DNA of 37,362 bases from Kribbella turkmenica (lineage in GTDB: Bacteria > Actinomycetota > Actinomycetes > Propionibacteriales > Kribbellaceae). A program made the position numbers and the translations under genes. How positions within the stretch are numbered: the stretch's first letter is position 1; every line of letters begins with the position of its first letter. The DNA lies in assembly GCF_004348725.1 (NCBI RefSeq), contig NZ_SMKR01000062.1, positions 1 to 37,362 of the forward strand, read 5' to 3'. The notes beneath the pieces were generated by a model that saw nothing but the letters and a program-made list of their open reading frames with translations, made no database searches and was not told where the DNA came from. Shown here one piece after another: positions 24,981 to 32,379 of the stretch.

Positions 24981-25468
24981 GCGACCACCTTCGCGAGACG
25001 AAGGAGTGCGATCTTCCGAAGCTCTTCGTGGACGACGGACGCTTCGGCGGTCTCGTCGTGCGTCAGCCGTTCGCGCAGGCTGGACAGCATCTGCTGCGCC
25101 GACAGGCCGGTCGCACAGATCAGGAACACCCGGCCGAACCGCTCCTCGTACTGCCGGTTGCCGGCGGCGAGCGCCGCGCGGACGCCGGGATCGTCGCCGA
25201 CCCCGGACTGCTCGTTGCGCGACCAGGCCGCCTCGGTGCTCGCGCCCGCCGCCCGGTCGCCGATCCGCGGGTGGGCGGCCAGCGCCCGGTCGACGTCGGC
25301 GGTGTCGAGCTCGCGCAGTCCCTTGTCCGCGGTCGCGGTCAGCGCCGCGGCGTCGGCGTACGGCCGGCCGGCCAGGACGCCGTCGGCCCAGCGGGGGACG
25401 TCGCAGCAGGCCGCCAGCAGCGGGCGCAGCCGTTCGTCCGGAGCGGAGTTGAACTCCTGCAGATCCAC
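24977..25468 (-). CDS. OHCU decarboxylase
   Basis: 163 residues from a GTG at 25468 after GAGAAGGTG. It decarboxylates 2-oxo-4-hydroxy-4-carboxy-5-ureidoimidazoline to (S)-allantoin. Conserved catalytic motifs are intact: AAHPRIGDR with His66, and SRNEQSGV with Glu86, followed by NRQYEERFGRVFLICATG (104-121) and a helical tail RERLTHDE. A second OHCU-like domain is fused to the permease at 10877-12802 but lacks both residues, so this stand-alone protein should be the real enzyme. First gene of the OHCU-HIUase-uricase unit, with tandem operators just upstream. Confidence 0.94.
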   Translation of the reverse strand: MDLQEFNSAPDERLRPLLAACCDVPRWADGVLAGRPYADAAALTATADKGLRELDTADVDRALAAHPRIGDRAAGASTEAAWSRNEQSGVGDDPGVRAALAAGNRQYEERFGRVFLICATGLSAQQMLSSLRERLTHDETAEASVVHEELRKIALLRLAKVVA

Positions 25469-25479
25469 GGATCACACCT

Positions 25480-25515
25480 TCTCGAATCACGAAATCGAAT
25501 TTCCGTATGACGAGA
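25480..25515. promoter_or_regulatory. Tandem IclR/AllR-type operators before the OHCU decarboxylase gene
   Basis: TCTCGAATCACGAAA (25480-25494) and TTCCGTATGACGAGA (25501-25515), with centres 21 bp apart as at the other two sites. Each has one good and one weaker half of TTCCG-N5-CGGAA. They lie 12-47 bp before the GTG start and touch the predicted -10. Confidence 0.65.
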
Positions 25516-25542
25516 GTCGCATGCCACCCGATGGCCCGTCAA
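25513..25542 (-). promoter_or_regulatory. Promoter of the OHCU-HIUase-uricase unit
   Basis: On the minus strand TTGACG (25542-25537), 18 bp, then GACTCT (25518-25513). Same -35 hexamer, spacer and position relative to the operators as the hyi promoter. Confidence 0.5.
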
Positions 25543-25558
25543 CAGTTTGTTGAATTTC

Positions 25559-26026
25559 TCAGTCGCGCGCCCTGTTCAGGTAGTTGTAGACGGTGAAGCG
25601 GGTGACGCCGAGGGCCTCCGCCACGATCTCCGCCGACTTGCGGTACTCGAACGCTCCCTTGGCCTCCAGTAGCAGCACAGCGCGCTGCTTCTCACCTCGG
25701 GACAACCCACTCAACGACCCACCGAGCTCGGCCGCAACCTCCGCCAGCAACCCGCTCAGGCCGCCGGCCTCACGGGACACCTTGACCACGCCGTCCTGGC
25801 GCACCTGCACTGTCACCTGGGTGGCGCCGTGCGCGAAGGCAGCCTGGAGTACGCCGGACAACGCCGGCAACAACACGTCGTCCTCACCGCGGACCGACGT
25901 ACCCAGCGGCCCGAAGTCGCTCTCGAGGCCCGCCCGCTGTGCAGCCTCGAACGCCTCGGTGGCATGCGCGGGCGGCTGCCCGTCGACATCGAAGGGCTCG
26001 GTGGTGAACTCGGCTACCAGTCGCAT
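25559..26026 (-). CDS. HTH protein with YkoF/thiamine-binding-like N-terminal domain
   Basis: 155 residues from the ATG at 26026. Residues 1-85 start MRLVAEFTTEPF and read like the small ferredoxin-fold domain of MTH1187/YkoF-type (thiamine-binding-like) proteins, with TQVTVQVRQDG as a strand near 70-80. Residues about 105-155 are a helix-turn-helix, SRGEKQRAVLLLEAKGAFEY then SAEIVAEALGVTRFTVYNYL, resembling the DauR/YheO-type HTH. It lies 23 bp after the DUF6986 gene and about 90 bp before OHCU decarboxylase, on the same strand. A ligand-responsive regulator of uricase genes is plausible; the ligand is unknown. Confidence 0.8.
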   Translation of the reverse strand: MRLVAEFTTEPFDVDGQPPAHATEAFEAAQRAGLESDFGPLGTSVRGEDDVLLPALSGVLQAAFAHGATQVTVQVRQDGVVKVSREAGGLSGLLAEVAAELGGSLSGLSRGEKQRAVLLLEAKGAFEYRKSAEIVAEALGVTRFTVYNYLNRARD

Positions 26027-26049
26027 GTCGCGAGGCTAGCCGGGTGTGC

Positions 26050-27273
26050 TCACGACCGCACCGGTCTCCGGGCCAACGTCGCCAGACCCGCGGCGTCCAC
26101 GCCGGTCAGCGCGTCCACCTCCGCCGGGTCGACGGCACCGCATTCCAGGCCGCGCAGTACGTAGCCCGCGAGCGCGGCAGCCGTCGCGGGCTCGTCCAAA
26201 TAGCCGGAGTCGCCGCCGTCGACGTACGCGCGCAGCCGGGCACCGGCCGTCTCCAGGCCTTCCCGGTAGAAGAGGTACGTCGCGGCGTAGCGGGTCGGGA
26301 GCTGGGCCGGGTGCATGTCCCAGCCCTGATAGATGCCGCGGGCAAGCGATCGGCGGACCAGGCCGAAGTGCAGGCGCCAGGCGGCGTGCACGGCGTCGCG
26401 ATCGCCGACCGGGAGGACGTTCGTGGAACCGTCGGAGACGAACACGCCGGTGCCGGCGGCCGCCAGCTGCATGACGTCCTTGGCGTGATCGGCGACCGGG
26501 TGATCCATGCTCTGGTAAGCCGCCGCGACACCGAGCGAGGCGGAGTAGTCGTAGGTGCCGTAGTGCAGGCCGGTGACCCGGGCTCCGCCGGCTTTGATCA
26601 TCCGCGCGATCAGCGCGGTGCCGTCGGCGCCGAGGATCGCCTGGGGGGTCTCGACCTGAATCTCGAACTTGAGTGATCCGTCAGGCAGGTTGTGCGCTCG
26701 TTCGATTGTCGACAATACGAGCAGCATTGCTTCGACCTGCTCGACGGAGGTGACCTTGGGGAGTGTGACCACGAAACCGTCGGTGATCGCACCCGAGAGT
26801 TCGCCGATGAAGAGATCGAGGGTGCGCAGGCCGCGGCGGCGGCTCGGCGCTTCCAGGGACTTGATCCGCAGGCCGTGGTACGGCGTCGCCGTGCCGTCGC
26901 TGATCGTCTTCGCCAGCGCGCGGGCCGCGTCGACCGCGGCCGCATCCTCCTGCTGGTCGGGCCGGGTCCCGTAGCCGTCCTCGAAGTCGATCCGCAGGTC
27001 CTCGATCGGCTCCCGGTCGAGCTTGGCGCTCACCCGGTCGGCGAGCCCGGGCGGCAGGTCCACCGCCTCGGAGAGGTCATTGGCCTTGAAGGCGGCCTTC
27101 GCCTGCTCGCCCCACTCGCGCACTGTGTCGGCGTGGAACCGGTCGGCGGGGACGTAGACGGTGTGCACGGGTTGCCGCACCCCGCGCTCACCCGGGTACC
27201 GCGCCACCAACTCCGCATCGGCCGCGGCGAGCAGCCGATCCAGCTCGCCGGCGAGATCGTCCACGTGAGTCAT
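26050..27273 (-). CDS. DUF6986-type TIM-barrel protein (CitE/HpcH-aldolase-like)
   Basis: 407 residues; the ATG at 27273 follows GAGGTG. It resembles the CitE/HpcH lyase superfamily: DLRIDFEDGYGTRP (92-105, acidic metal site), RIKSLEAP (136-143), LPKVTS (171-176), FEIQVETPQAIL (203-214, Mg-binding Glu) and GLHYGTYDYSASLG (235-248). Such enzymes make or break bonds beside a carboxylate, often with glyoxylate, pyruvate or acyl-CoA. I recall relatives annotated as 'aldolase' or 'phosphoenolpyruvate kinase' near allantoin genes. Its promoter region carries the same tandem operators as hyi, so it is probably induced with glyoxylate production. Reaction unknown. Confidence 0.85.
   Translation of the reverse strand: MTHVDDLAGELDRLLAAADAELVARYPGERGVRQPVHTVYVPADRFHADTVREWGEQAKAAFKANDLSEAVDLPPGLADRVSAKLDREPIEDLRIDFEDGYGTRPDQQEDAAAVDAARALAKTISDGTATPYHGLRIKSLEAPSRRRGLRTLDLFIGELSGAITDGFVVTLPKVTSVEQVEAMLLVLSTIERAHNLPDGSLKFEIQVETPQAILGADGTALIARMIKAGGARVTGLHYGTYDYSASLGVAAAYQSMDHPVADHAKDVMQLAAAGTGVFVSDGSTNVLPVGDRDAVHAAWRLHFGLVRRSLARGIYQGWDMHPAQLPTRYAATYLFYREGLETAGARLRAYVDGGDSGYLDEPATAAALAGYVLRGLECGAVDPAEVDALTGVDAAGLATLARRPVRS
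26705..26716. promoter_or_regulatory. Perfect 12-bp palindrome inside the DUF6986 gene
   Basis: ATTGTCGACAAT, preceded by TCG; the identical 15-mer recurs at 32460-32474. Such A/T-rich palindromes are rare in this DNA and resemble GntR-family operators. Role unproven. Confidence 0.3.
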
Positions 27274-27304
27274 CAGAGCACACCTCGTTCACCTTGACGG
27301 GGGT

Positions 27305-27340
27305 TTCCGTATTGCGGATAGTAATGTCTACTCTGCGGAA
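27305..27340. promoter_or_regulatory. Tandem IclR/AllR-type operators between DUF6986 and IclR genes
   Basis: TTCCGTATTGCGGAT (27305-27319) and GTCTACTCTGCGGAA (27326-27340), centres 21 bp apart. Over about 37 bp the arrangement closely matches 9046-9082, including the shared TTTCCGTATTGCGGA. It lies 32-67 bp before the DUF6986 start. Confidence 0.75.
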
Positions 27341-27384
27341 GCCGCAATATCCGCTATCTGTCGCTAAACTTCCATGATCCGGAA
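27340..27384. promoter_or_regulatory. Further operator-like sites before the IclR gene
   Basis: TTCCATGATCCGGAA (27370-27384) fits TTCC-N7-GGAA and abuts the ribosome-binding site of the IclR gene. A reverse-oriented site with TATTGCGG lies at 27340-27354, and GCGGA (27336-27340) also pairs with TCCGC (27350-27354). Their position fits autorepression. Confidence 0.5.
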
Positions 27385-27396
27385 AGGGAGGCTGCG

Positions 27397-28161
27397 GTGG
27401 TGGAGAACAGCGAAGCCAAGGGCCGCTCCGGCAGCGTGCAGTCGATCGAGCGCGCCTTCGGGCTGCTCGAGACGATGACCGACGCCGGCGGAATGATGGG
27501 CCTGTCCCAGCTCGCCACGGCCTCGGGCCTGCCGCTGCCCACGATCCATCGGCTGGTCCGCACGCTCGTCGACCTGGGCTACCTGCGCCAGGAGCCGTCC
27601 CGGCAGTACGTTCTCGGCCCGCGGCTGATCCGGCTCGGCGAGAGCTCGTCGCACATGCTGAGCGTCTGGGCCCGGCCGCACCTGACCCGGCTCGTCGACG
27701 AGCTCGGCGAGTCGGCCAACATGGCGATGCTCGACGGCGACCAGATCGTCTACCTCGCGCAGGTGCAGTCGCGGCACTCGATGCGGATGTTCACCGAGGT
27801 GGGCCGCCGGGTGCTGCCGCACTGCACCGCCGTCGGCAAGGCGATCCTCGCGCAGCTGCCAGAGGCCGAGGTGCGCGAACTTCTCCATCGCACCGGCATG
27901 CCGAAGCACACCGAGAACACGATCACCGACCCGGACGCGTTCGCGGCACAGCTGCGCAGCGCCGAGGAGCATGGGTACGCCACGGACGAGGGCGAGCAGG
28001 AGCTCGGCGTCCGGTGCGTCGCCGTGGCGGTGCCCGAGGCACCGTCCCGGCTGGCACTCTCGATCTCCGGGCCGGCCGGCCGGATGTCGGAAGAGCTGCT
28101 CGAACGCGCAGTTCCGCTGCTCACCCAGGCCGGCAAGGCCTTCTCGGAGGACCTGCGCTAG
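27397..28161 (+). CDS. IclR-family regulator, AllR-like
   Basis: 254 residues from a GTG at 27397 after GGGAGG. The N-terminal winged helix (about 10-70) reads SVQSIERAFGLLETM, then LSQLATASGLPLPTIHRLVR. The C-terminal IclR effector domain contains RRVLPHCTAVGKAILAQLP and a final GPAGRM segment. IclR-type AllR in E. coli and Streptomyces represses allantoin and glyoxylate genes and is relieved by allantoin or glyoxylate. Placement next to the DUF6986 gene, and three operator clusters of the right symmetry, support this role here. Effector not determinable from sequence. Confidence 0.9.
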   Translation: MVENSEAKGRSGSVQSIERAFGLLETMTDAGGMMGLSQLATASGLPLPTIHRLVRTLVDLGYLRQEPSRQYVLGPRLIRLGESSSHMLSVWARPHLTRLVDELGESANMAMLDGDQIVYLAQVQSRHSMRMFTEVGRRVLPHCTAVGKAILAQLPEAEVRELLHRTGMPKHTENTITDPDAFAAQLRSAEEHGYATDEGEQELGVRCVAVAVPEAPSRLALSISGPAGRMSEELLERAVPLLTQAGKAFSEDLR

Positions 28162-28192
28162 GCCGAGCCGCACCGCTACCCGGGCTGTACCG

Positions 28193-29197
28193 TTAGGCGA
28201 GCTTCCGCAGCAGTGGGAGGACGTCCTCGGTGAACTGGGTCAGGAACCGCTCCTGATCGTTCCCCGGGCCGTGGACGACGAAGTGGTTGAAGCCGGCGTC
28301 GACGTACGGCCGGAGCTGCTTGAGCACCTCTTCGGGGTCGGACGCGACGATCCAGCGCTGCGCGACCTGCTCGATCGGCAGCTCGTCGGCGAGCCGCTCC
28401 ATCTCGGTCGCGCTGGTCACGGAGTGCTTCTGCTCCGGCGTGAGCGACAGCGGCGCCCAGAACCGGGTGTTCTCCAGCGCGAGCTCCGGGTCGCGGTCGT
28501 AGGAGACCTTGACCTCGAGCATCCGGTCCAGGTCCTCGAAGTTCTTCCCGGCCTTCTCGGCGCCCTCGCGAACGGCCGGCATCAGCTTGTCGGTGTAGAG
28601 CTCCATGCCCTTGCCGGAGGTCGCGATGAAGCCGTCGCCCGCGCGACCGGCGTACTTGGCCACGAGCGGTCCGCCGGCCGCGACGTACACCTTGAGCGGG
28701 GTCTCCGGGCGGTCGTAGATGAACGCGTCGACCGTCGGGTAGTACGGGCCCTCGGAGCTGACCCCCTCCTTCGTCCACAGGTCGCGGATCAGCTGCACCG
28801 CCTCCCGCAGCCGGGCGAACCGCTCCTTGAACTCGGGCCACTCCATTCCGGACACGGCGATCTCGTTCAGCGCCTCGCCGGTGCCGACACCGAGCATCAC
28901 CCGGCCCGGGTACAGCACGCCGAAGGTGGCGAATGCCTGCGCGATCACCGCCGGGTTGTACCGGAAGGTCGGCGTCAGCACCGACGTCCCGAGCAGCACG
29001 CGGTCGGTCCGCTCACCGACGGCCGCCAGCCAGGCGAGCGCGAACGGCGCGTGCCCGCCCTCGTGCCGCCACGGCAGGAAATGGTCCGACACGGTCACAC
29101 TGTCGAGCCCGAGCTCCTCGGCCCGGACGGAGTACTCCACCAGGTCCCGCGGCCCGAACTGCTCCGCCGACGCCTTGTACCCGACGCGAATGCTCAC
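28193..29197 (-). CDS. fgd: F420-dependent glucose-6-phosphate dehydrogenase
   Basis: 334 residues, as in the mycobacterial enzyme. A luciferase-like TIM barrel that oxidises glucose-6-phosphate and reduces coenzyme F420. Diagnostic segments: [19 protein letters not shown] (4-22), [17 protein letters not shown] (36-52, catalytic His39 and Trp43), [11 protein letters not shown] (102-112, Glu108) and [14 protein letters not shown]. Presence implies the organism makes F420. It converges on the IclR gene (31 bp apart) and has no evident link to purine breakdown. A related F420-dependent sugar dehydrogenase is the only real alternative. Confidence 0.9.
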   Translation of the reverse strand: MSIRVGYKASAEQFGPRDLVEYSVRAEELGLDSVTVSDHFLPWRHEGGHAPFALAWLAAVGERTDRVLLGTSVLTPTFRYNPAVIAQAFATFGVLYPGRVMLGVGTGEALNEIAVSGMEWPEFKERFARLREAVQLIRDLWTKEGVSSEGPYYPTVDAFIYDRPETPLKVYVAAGGPLVAKYAGRAGDGFIATSGKGMELYTDKLMPAVREGAEKAGKNFEDLDRMLEVKVSYDRDPELALENTRFWAPLSLTPEQKHSVTSATEMERLADELPIEQVAQRWIVASDPEEVLKQLRPYVDAGFNHFVVHGPGNDQERFLTQFTEDVLPLLRKLA

Positions 29198-29467
29198 CCT
29201 CTGCTCCCAACCTCGTCGACCCGTCCCCCCAAGACAACCGCATCGGTGCGCGCCCTATGCCGCCGGGGTACGGCGTGGGCGTTTGACGACCGCGCGCCCG
29301 CTGAGGAAGCATATGAGCCCGGCGCGGCCCGCGCCTCACCTTCGTCGACCGGCCCCAGCCCGGTCACGCCGAGAAGGCAAAGGGACTCCTGGTCTCGGGT
29401 CGCTCGTCCTGGTCTGTCGCCTCGGCGGGGTTGCTGGGGGATCGCGTGCGAGTGCGTGGAAGGCCAG

Positions 29468-30418
29468 ATGACAGCGCACAGGAACTTCAAGCGACGGGTT
29501 CGAGCCCGCGCCGCCAAGACGGGCGAGTCCTACACGGCTGCCCTCCGGCACTTCCGTCCGACTCCCTCAGGAGAACCAGACATGCCGGAAAAGACCCTAC
29601 GCATCGCCGTCGCCCAGTCGACGGTTCACGAAGACCCGACCGACCCGACGCTGCTGCGTGGCAGCGGCGCCGAGGTCCGCGACCTCATGAGGCGGGCCGC
29701 TGACGCGGGCGCGCGCCTGGTGCACTTCACCGAGGGCGCGATCTGCTTCCCCAGCAAGCGCGTCATGTCCGAGCTCGGTCCGGACGAGATCGGCCCCTCC
29801 GACTGGAGCAGGGCCGACTGGACAGTCCTGCAGGAGGAGCTCGACCGGATCGCCGCACTGTCCGGTGAGCTCAGGGTGTGGACAGTGATCCCCTCGGTGC
29901 ACCAACTGCCCGACGGGACCCGCCCGCACAACAGCATGTACGTCGTCTCCGACCAAGGAACGGTGGTCGCCCGGTACGACGAGAGGATGCTGTCGACCAC
30001 CAAGATCACCTGGATGTACACCCCGGGCACGGAGCCCGTGACCTTCGAGGTCGACGGGTACCGGTTCGGCCTCGCGCTCGGGCTGGACGTTCTCTTTCCC
30101 GAGCTGTTCACCGAGTACGACCGGCTCGACGTCGACGGCGTACTGGTGTCGTACTGCAGCCACATCCCGCAGAACGAGCACATCGGGGTCCAGAGCCGCG
30201 GGATCGCCGTGACGAACACCTATTGGATCTGCCTGGCCGCGGCGGCCAATCCGGACGGCGGTCTGGAGTCGAGCGTGATCGATCCGCGCGGCAACCTGGT
30301 GGCCGAGGGCCCGGCGGACGGTCAGCCGGGAATCGCGGTGACCGATGTGGCCCGTGCGGACGTGACCACGATCGGCCGGGAGTTCCGGAGCCGGACCCGG
30401 GACCGCGTCAGCTCCTGA
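29468..30418 (+). CDS. Nitrilase-superfamily protein, probable pseudoenzyme
   Basis: 316 residues from the ATG at 29468 (GGAAGG upstream). A second ATG at 29582, also with GGAGA, gives 278 residues without the basic N-terminal extension NFKRRVRARAAKTGESYTAA (6-25). The nitrilase fold starts TLRIAVAQSTV. The catalytic Glu is kept (HFTEGAICFP, Glu89). The Lys position in YxKxxL reads YDERML (Glu172), and the Cys position reads LALGLDVLFPE (Gly205), so two of three catalytic residues are missing. It may be a non-hydrolytic protein or use other residues (Lys179, Cys230). It diverges from fgd and precedes ogt. Confidence 0.8.
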   Translation: MTAHRNFKRRVRARAAKTGESYTAALRHFRPTPSGEPDMPEKTLRIAVAQSTVHEDPTDPTLLRGSGAEVRDLMRRAADAGARLVHFTEGAICFPSKRVMSELGPDEIGPSDWSRADWTVLQEELDRIAALSGELRVWTVIPSVHQLPDGTRPHNSMYVVSDQGTVVARYDERMLSTTKITWMYTPGTEPVTFEVDGYRFGLALGLDVLFPELFTEYDRLDVDGVLVSYCSHIPQNEHIGVQSRGIAVTNTYWICLAAAANPDGGLESSVIDPRGNLVAEGPADGQPGIAVTDVARADVTTIGREFRSRTRDRVSS

Positions 30419-30455
30419 GGCCGCACACATCCGGGTGCGGATCCGTTCCATCGGC

Positions 30456-30947
30456 ATGAACAGGCACGCGATCGTCAGCACCCGGATCGGTGACCTCACG
30501 TTGGTCGCCTCGGACGACGCCCTGGCCGGCGTCTACTTCCCGCACCACTGGGTGAGGCCGGCCGCCGAAACCCTCGGTGACCGGGCCGAGGCGACCGACC
30601 CGGTCATCGCCGGGGCCGCTCGTCAACTGGCGGACTATCTGGCCGGTGAGCGGACCTCGTTCGACCTTCCGACTGCCCTGCGCGGTGACGACTTCCAGCT
30701 CCGCGTGTGGTCCGTGATCGAGGGGATCCCGTACGGCGCGACCACATCGTACGGCGAGATCGCAACACGGCTCGGTGAAACCGCGCAAGCGGTCGGGAAG
30801 GCGGTCGGCCAGAACCCGTTGTGCATCGTCGTCCCGTGTCACCGCGTGGTCGGGAAGAACGGCTCGCTGACCGGTTACGCGGGCGGGCTCGAGCGGCAGC
30901 AGTTCCTGCTGGACCTGGAGGAGCCGGTGACGGCCCGGCTGTTCTGA
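30456..30947 (+). CDS. ogt: Methylated-DNA-protein-cysteine methyltransferase
   Basis: 163 residues from the ATG at 30456; a GTG at 30435 is possible, neither with a strong ribosome-binding site. Repairs O6-alkylguanine by irreversible transfer to a cysteine. The active site IVVPCHRVVGKNGSLTGYAG is complete, with the preceding helix-turn-helix (ATTSYGEIATRLG...AVGKAVGQNP) and Arg finger. The short N-terminal domain starting MNRHAIVSTRIGDLTL fits Ogt. It starts 38 bp after the nitrilase-fold gene stops and converges on the DUF72 gene. Confidence 0.92.
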   Translation: MNRHAIVSTRIGDLTLVASDDALAGVYFPHHWVRPAAETLGDRAEATDPVIAGAARQLADYLAGERTSFDLPTALRGDDFQLRVWSVIEGIPYGATTSYGEIATRLGETAQAVGKAVGQNPLCIVVPCHRVVGKNGSLTGYAGGLERQQFLLDLEEPVTARLF

Positions 30948-30964
30948 GGTCGCCGACCAGTTCG

Positions 30965-31816
30965 TCAGGCCGAACTGATCTTCAGGCGCCGGGCCAGGCC
31001 TTCCGCGTCGAACGGCGCCCGCACCTTCACGTCGTTGTCGAAGTAGACGAAGGACTCGCGCTTCCACGCTCTGATCTTGCGGGCCCAGTGGTCGAGCGCC
31101 TTGTCGTCGTACCCGCTGACGTAGAGCTCTTCGGCGCCGTGGAGGCGGACATAGGCGAAGTCAGTGGTGACATCGTCGAACATCGGCCACTTGCCGGCCG
31201 TGTCCGCACAAACCACCGCGATGTCGTGCCGGCGCAGCAGGTCGAGGAACTCCCTGGTCTCGAAGCTCGCATGCCGTACTTCCATCGCGTGCCGGAGCGG
31301 AAGGTCGACCGTGCACTCCAGCAGCGCGCGACCCTCCATCCGCTCGTCGTGACCCTTGGCAACCTCCGCGGCCTCGGCGGTCGTCCTCGGCAGCGAGTCG
31401 AAGAACGCTGCCAGCCGGTCGGCGTCGTACCCGAGGGTGGGCGGGAGCTGCCAGAGCACCGGTCCGAACTTGTTGCCGAGCGCAAGTACTCCGGAGGCGA
31501 AGAAGTTCGCCAGCGGCGCGTCCACGTCGGCCAGCTTCTTCATGTGCGTGACGAACCGCGGACCCTTGATCGCGAACACGAAGCCGTCCGGCGTCTCGTC
31601 GTACCACCGCTGGTACGACGACGGGCGCTGCAACGAGTAGAACGACCCGTTCAGCTCGATCGAGTTGAGTCTCCGGGAGGCGTACTGGAGCTCGGCACGC
31701 TGCGGCAGGCCCTCCGGGTAGTAGACCTTCCGCCAGGGCGCGTACCGCCAGCCCGAGATCCCTACCCGGTACGAACTCTTCGGCCAGCGCTCCACAGTTA
31801 CCGCCTGTGCCCACAC
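30965..31816 (-). CDS. DUF72 (YecE-like) protein
   Basis: 283 residues from a GTG at 31816; a GTG at 31795 is also possible. A TIM-barrel family of unknown function. Family features: YRVGISGWRYAPWRKVYYPE (16-35), LNSIELNGSFYSLQRPSSY, FAIKGPRFVTHMKKL, FGPVLWQLPPTL and the late segment AYVRLHGAEELYVSGYDDKA. It diverges from the DUF1232 gene by 34 bp and converges with ogt. DUF72 genes often lie near DNA-repair genes, but no activity can be stated. Confidence 0.88.
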   Translation of the reverse strand: MWAQAVTVERWPKSSYRVGISGWRYAPWRKVYYPEGLPQRAELQYASRRLNSIELNGSFYSLQRPSSYQRWYDETPDGFVFAIKGPRFVTHMKKLADVDAPLANFFASGVLALGNKFGPVLWQLPPTLGYDADRLAAFFDSLPRTTAEAAEVAKGHDERMEGRALLECTVDLPLRHAMEVRHASFETREFLDLLRRHDIAVVCADTAGKWPMFDDVTTDFAYVRLHGAEELYVSGYDDKALDHWARKIRAWKRESFVYFDNDVKVRAPFDAEGLARRLKISSA

Positions 31817-31850
31817 CTGAGGTCACTCACGCCCCGATTATCGTTGAGCC

Positions 31851-32252
31851 GTGGTCGAGGCACTGGTCGTCGCCGGGGTGGTGGTCGGGCTGTGGGCAGT
31901 CAGTTGCGGGCTGATGATGCTGTTCGCGCACCGGCTGCCGGATGGTCTGCTGCGGCAGGTGGCCGAGTTCCTGCCCTCGTGCGTGACGGCCGCGCGGGCT
32001 TTGCGCAAGCATCCCGACGTACCTCGGCGGGCTAGGATCGCCCTCCTGGTCGCGGCGCTCTGGGTGCTGTCACCGATCGACCTGCTGCCTGAGTTCCTAC
32101 CCGTCATCGGCCCGCTGGACGATGTCGTCGCGGTGGTCCTGCTGTTGCGGTACGCCGCCCGCTCGATTCCCCGCGAGACCCTGCTGAACGCCTGGCCGAC
32201 GGATCCGCGGTTGCTGGAGCGACTCCTGGGTGCTGGCCGTCGAGCAGGCTGA
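31851..32252 (+). CDS. DUF1232 (YkvA-like) membrane protein
   Basis: 133 residues from a GTG at 31851. One N-terminal membrane helix (VEALVVAGVVVGLWAVSCGL), then the DUF1232 core VAALWVLSPIDLLPEFLPVI followed by GPLDDVVAVVLLLRY. Function of the family is unknown. The short distance to the divergent DUF72 gene leaves little room for a leader, so the mRNA may be nearly leaderless. Confidence 0.85.
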   Translation: MVEALVVAGVVVGLWAVSCGLMMLFAHRLPDGLLRQVAEFLPSCVTAARALRKHPDVPRRARIALLVAALWVLSPIDLLPEFLPVIGPLDDVVAVVLLLRYAARSIPRETLLNAWPTDPRLLERLLGAGRRAG

Positions 32253-32379
32253 TCAGCAGCTCGGCGGTCTGCTCCGGCTGGTCCTCGAGATGTACTCGGC
32301 CGAGCTCCGGGCCCTGCTCGCCGCCGCCACCGCGATCGTCGCCAACGCCTGCTCGTCCGCTGACGTGGTACCAAGGTGA
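32230..32379 (+). CDS. Possible small ORF coupled to the GS-like gene
   Basis: 49 codons from a GTG at 32230 to a TGA at 32377-32379 that overlaps the next GTG start (GTGA). It reads VLAVEQADQQLGGLLRLVLE then MYSAELRALLAAATAIVANA, an amphipathic to hydrophobic helix. It overlaps the DUF1232 end by 23 bp. The overlap with the ligase start is the main argument for reality; no homologue is known to me. Confidence 0.3.
   Translation: MLAVEQADQQLGGLLRLVLEMYSAELRALLAAATAIVANACSSADVVPR

Noticed and set aside
22765..25452. 895-codon open frame on the plus strand
   Set aside because: Antisense to uricase, HIU hydrolase and deaminase genes; no family resemblance.
29496..29507. GGGTTCGAGCCC, similar to a tRNA T-arm
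   Set aside because: No acceptor, D or anticodon arms around it; it codes for part of the basic N-terminal extension of the nitrilase-fold protein.
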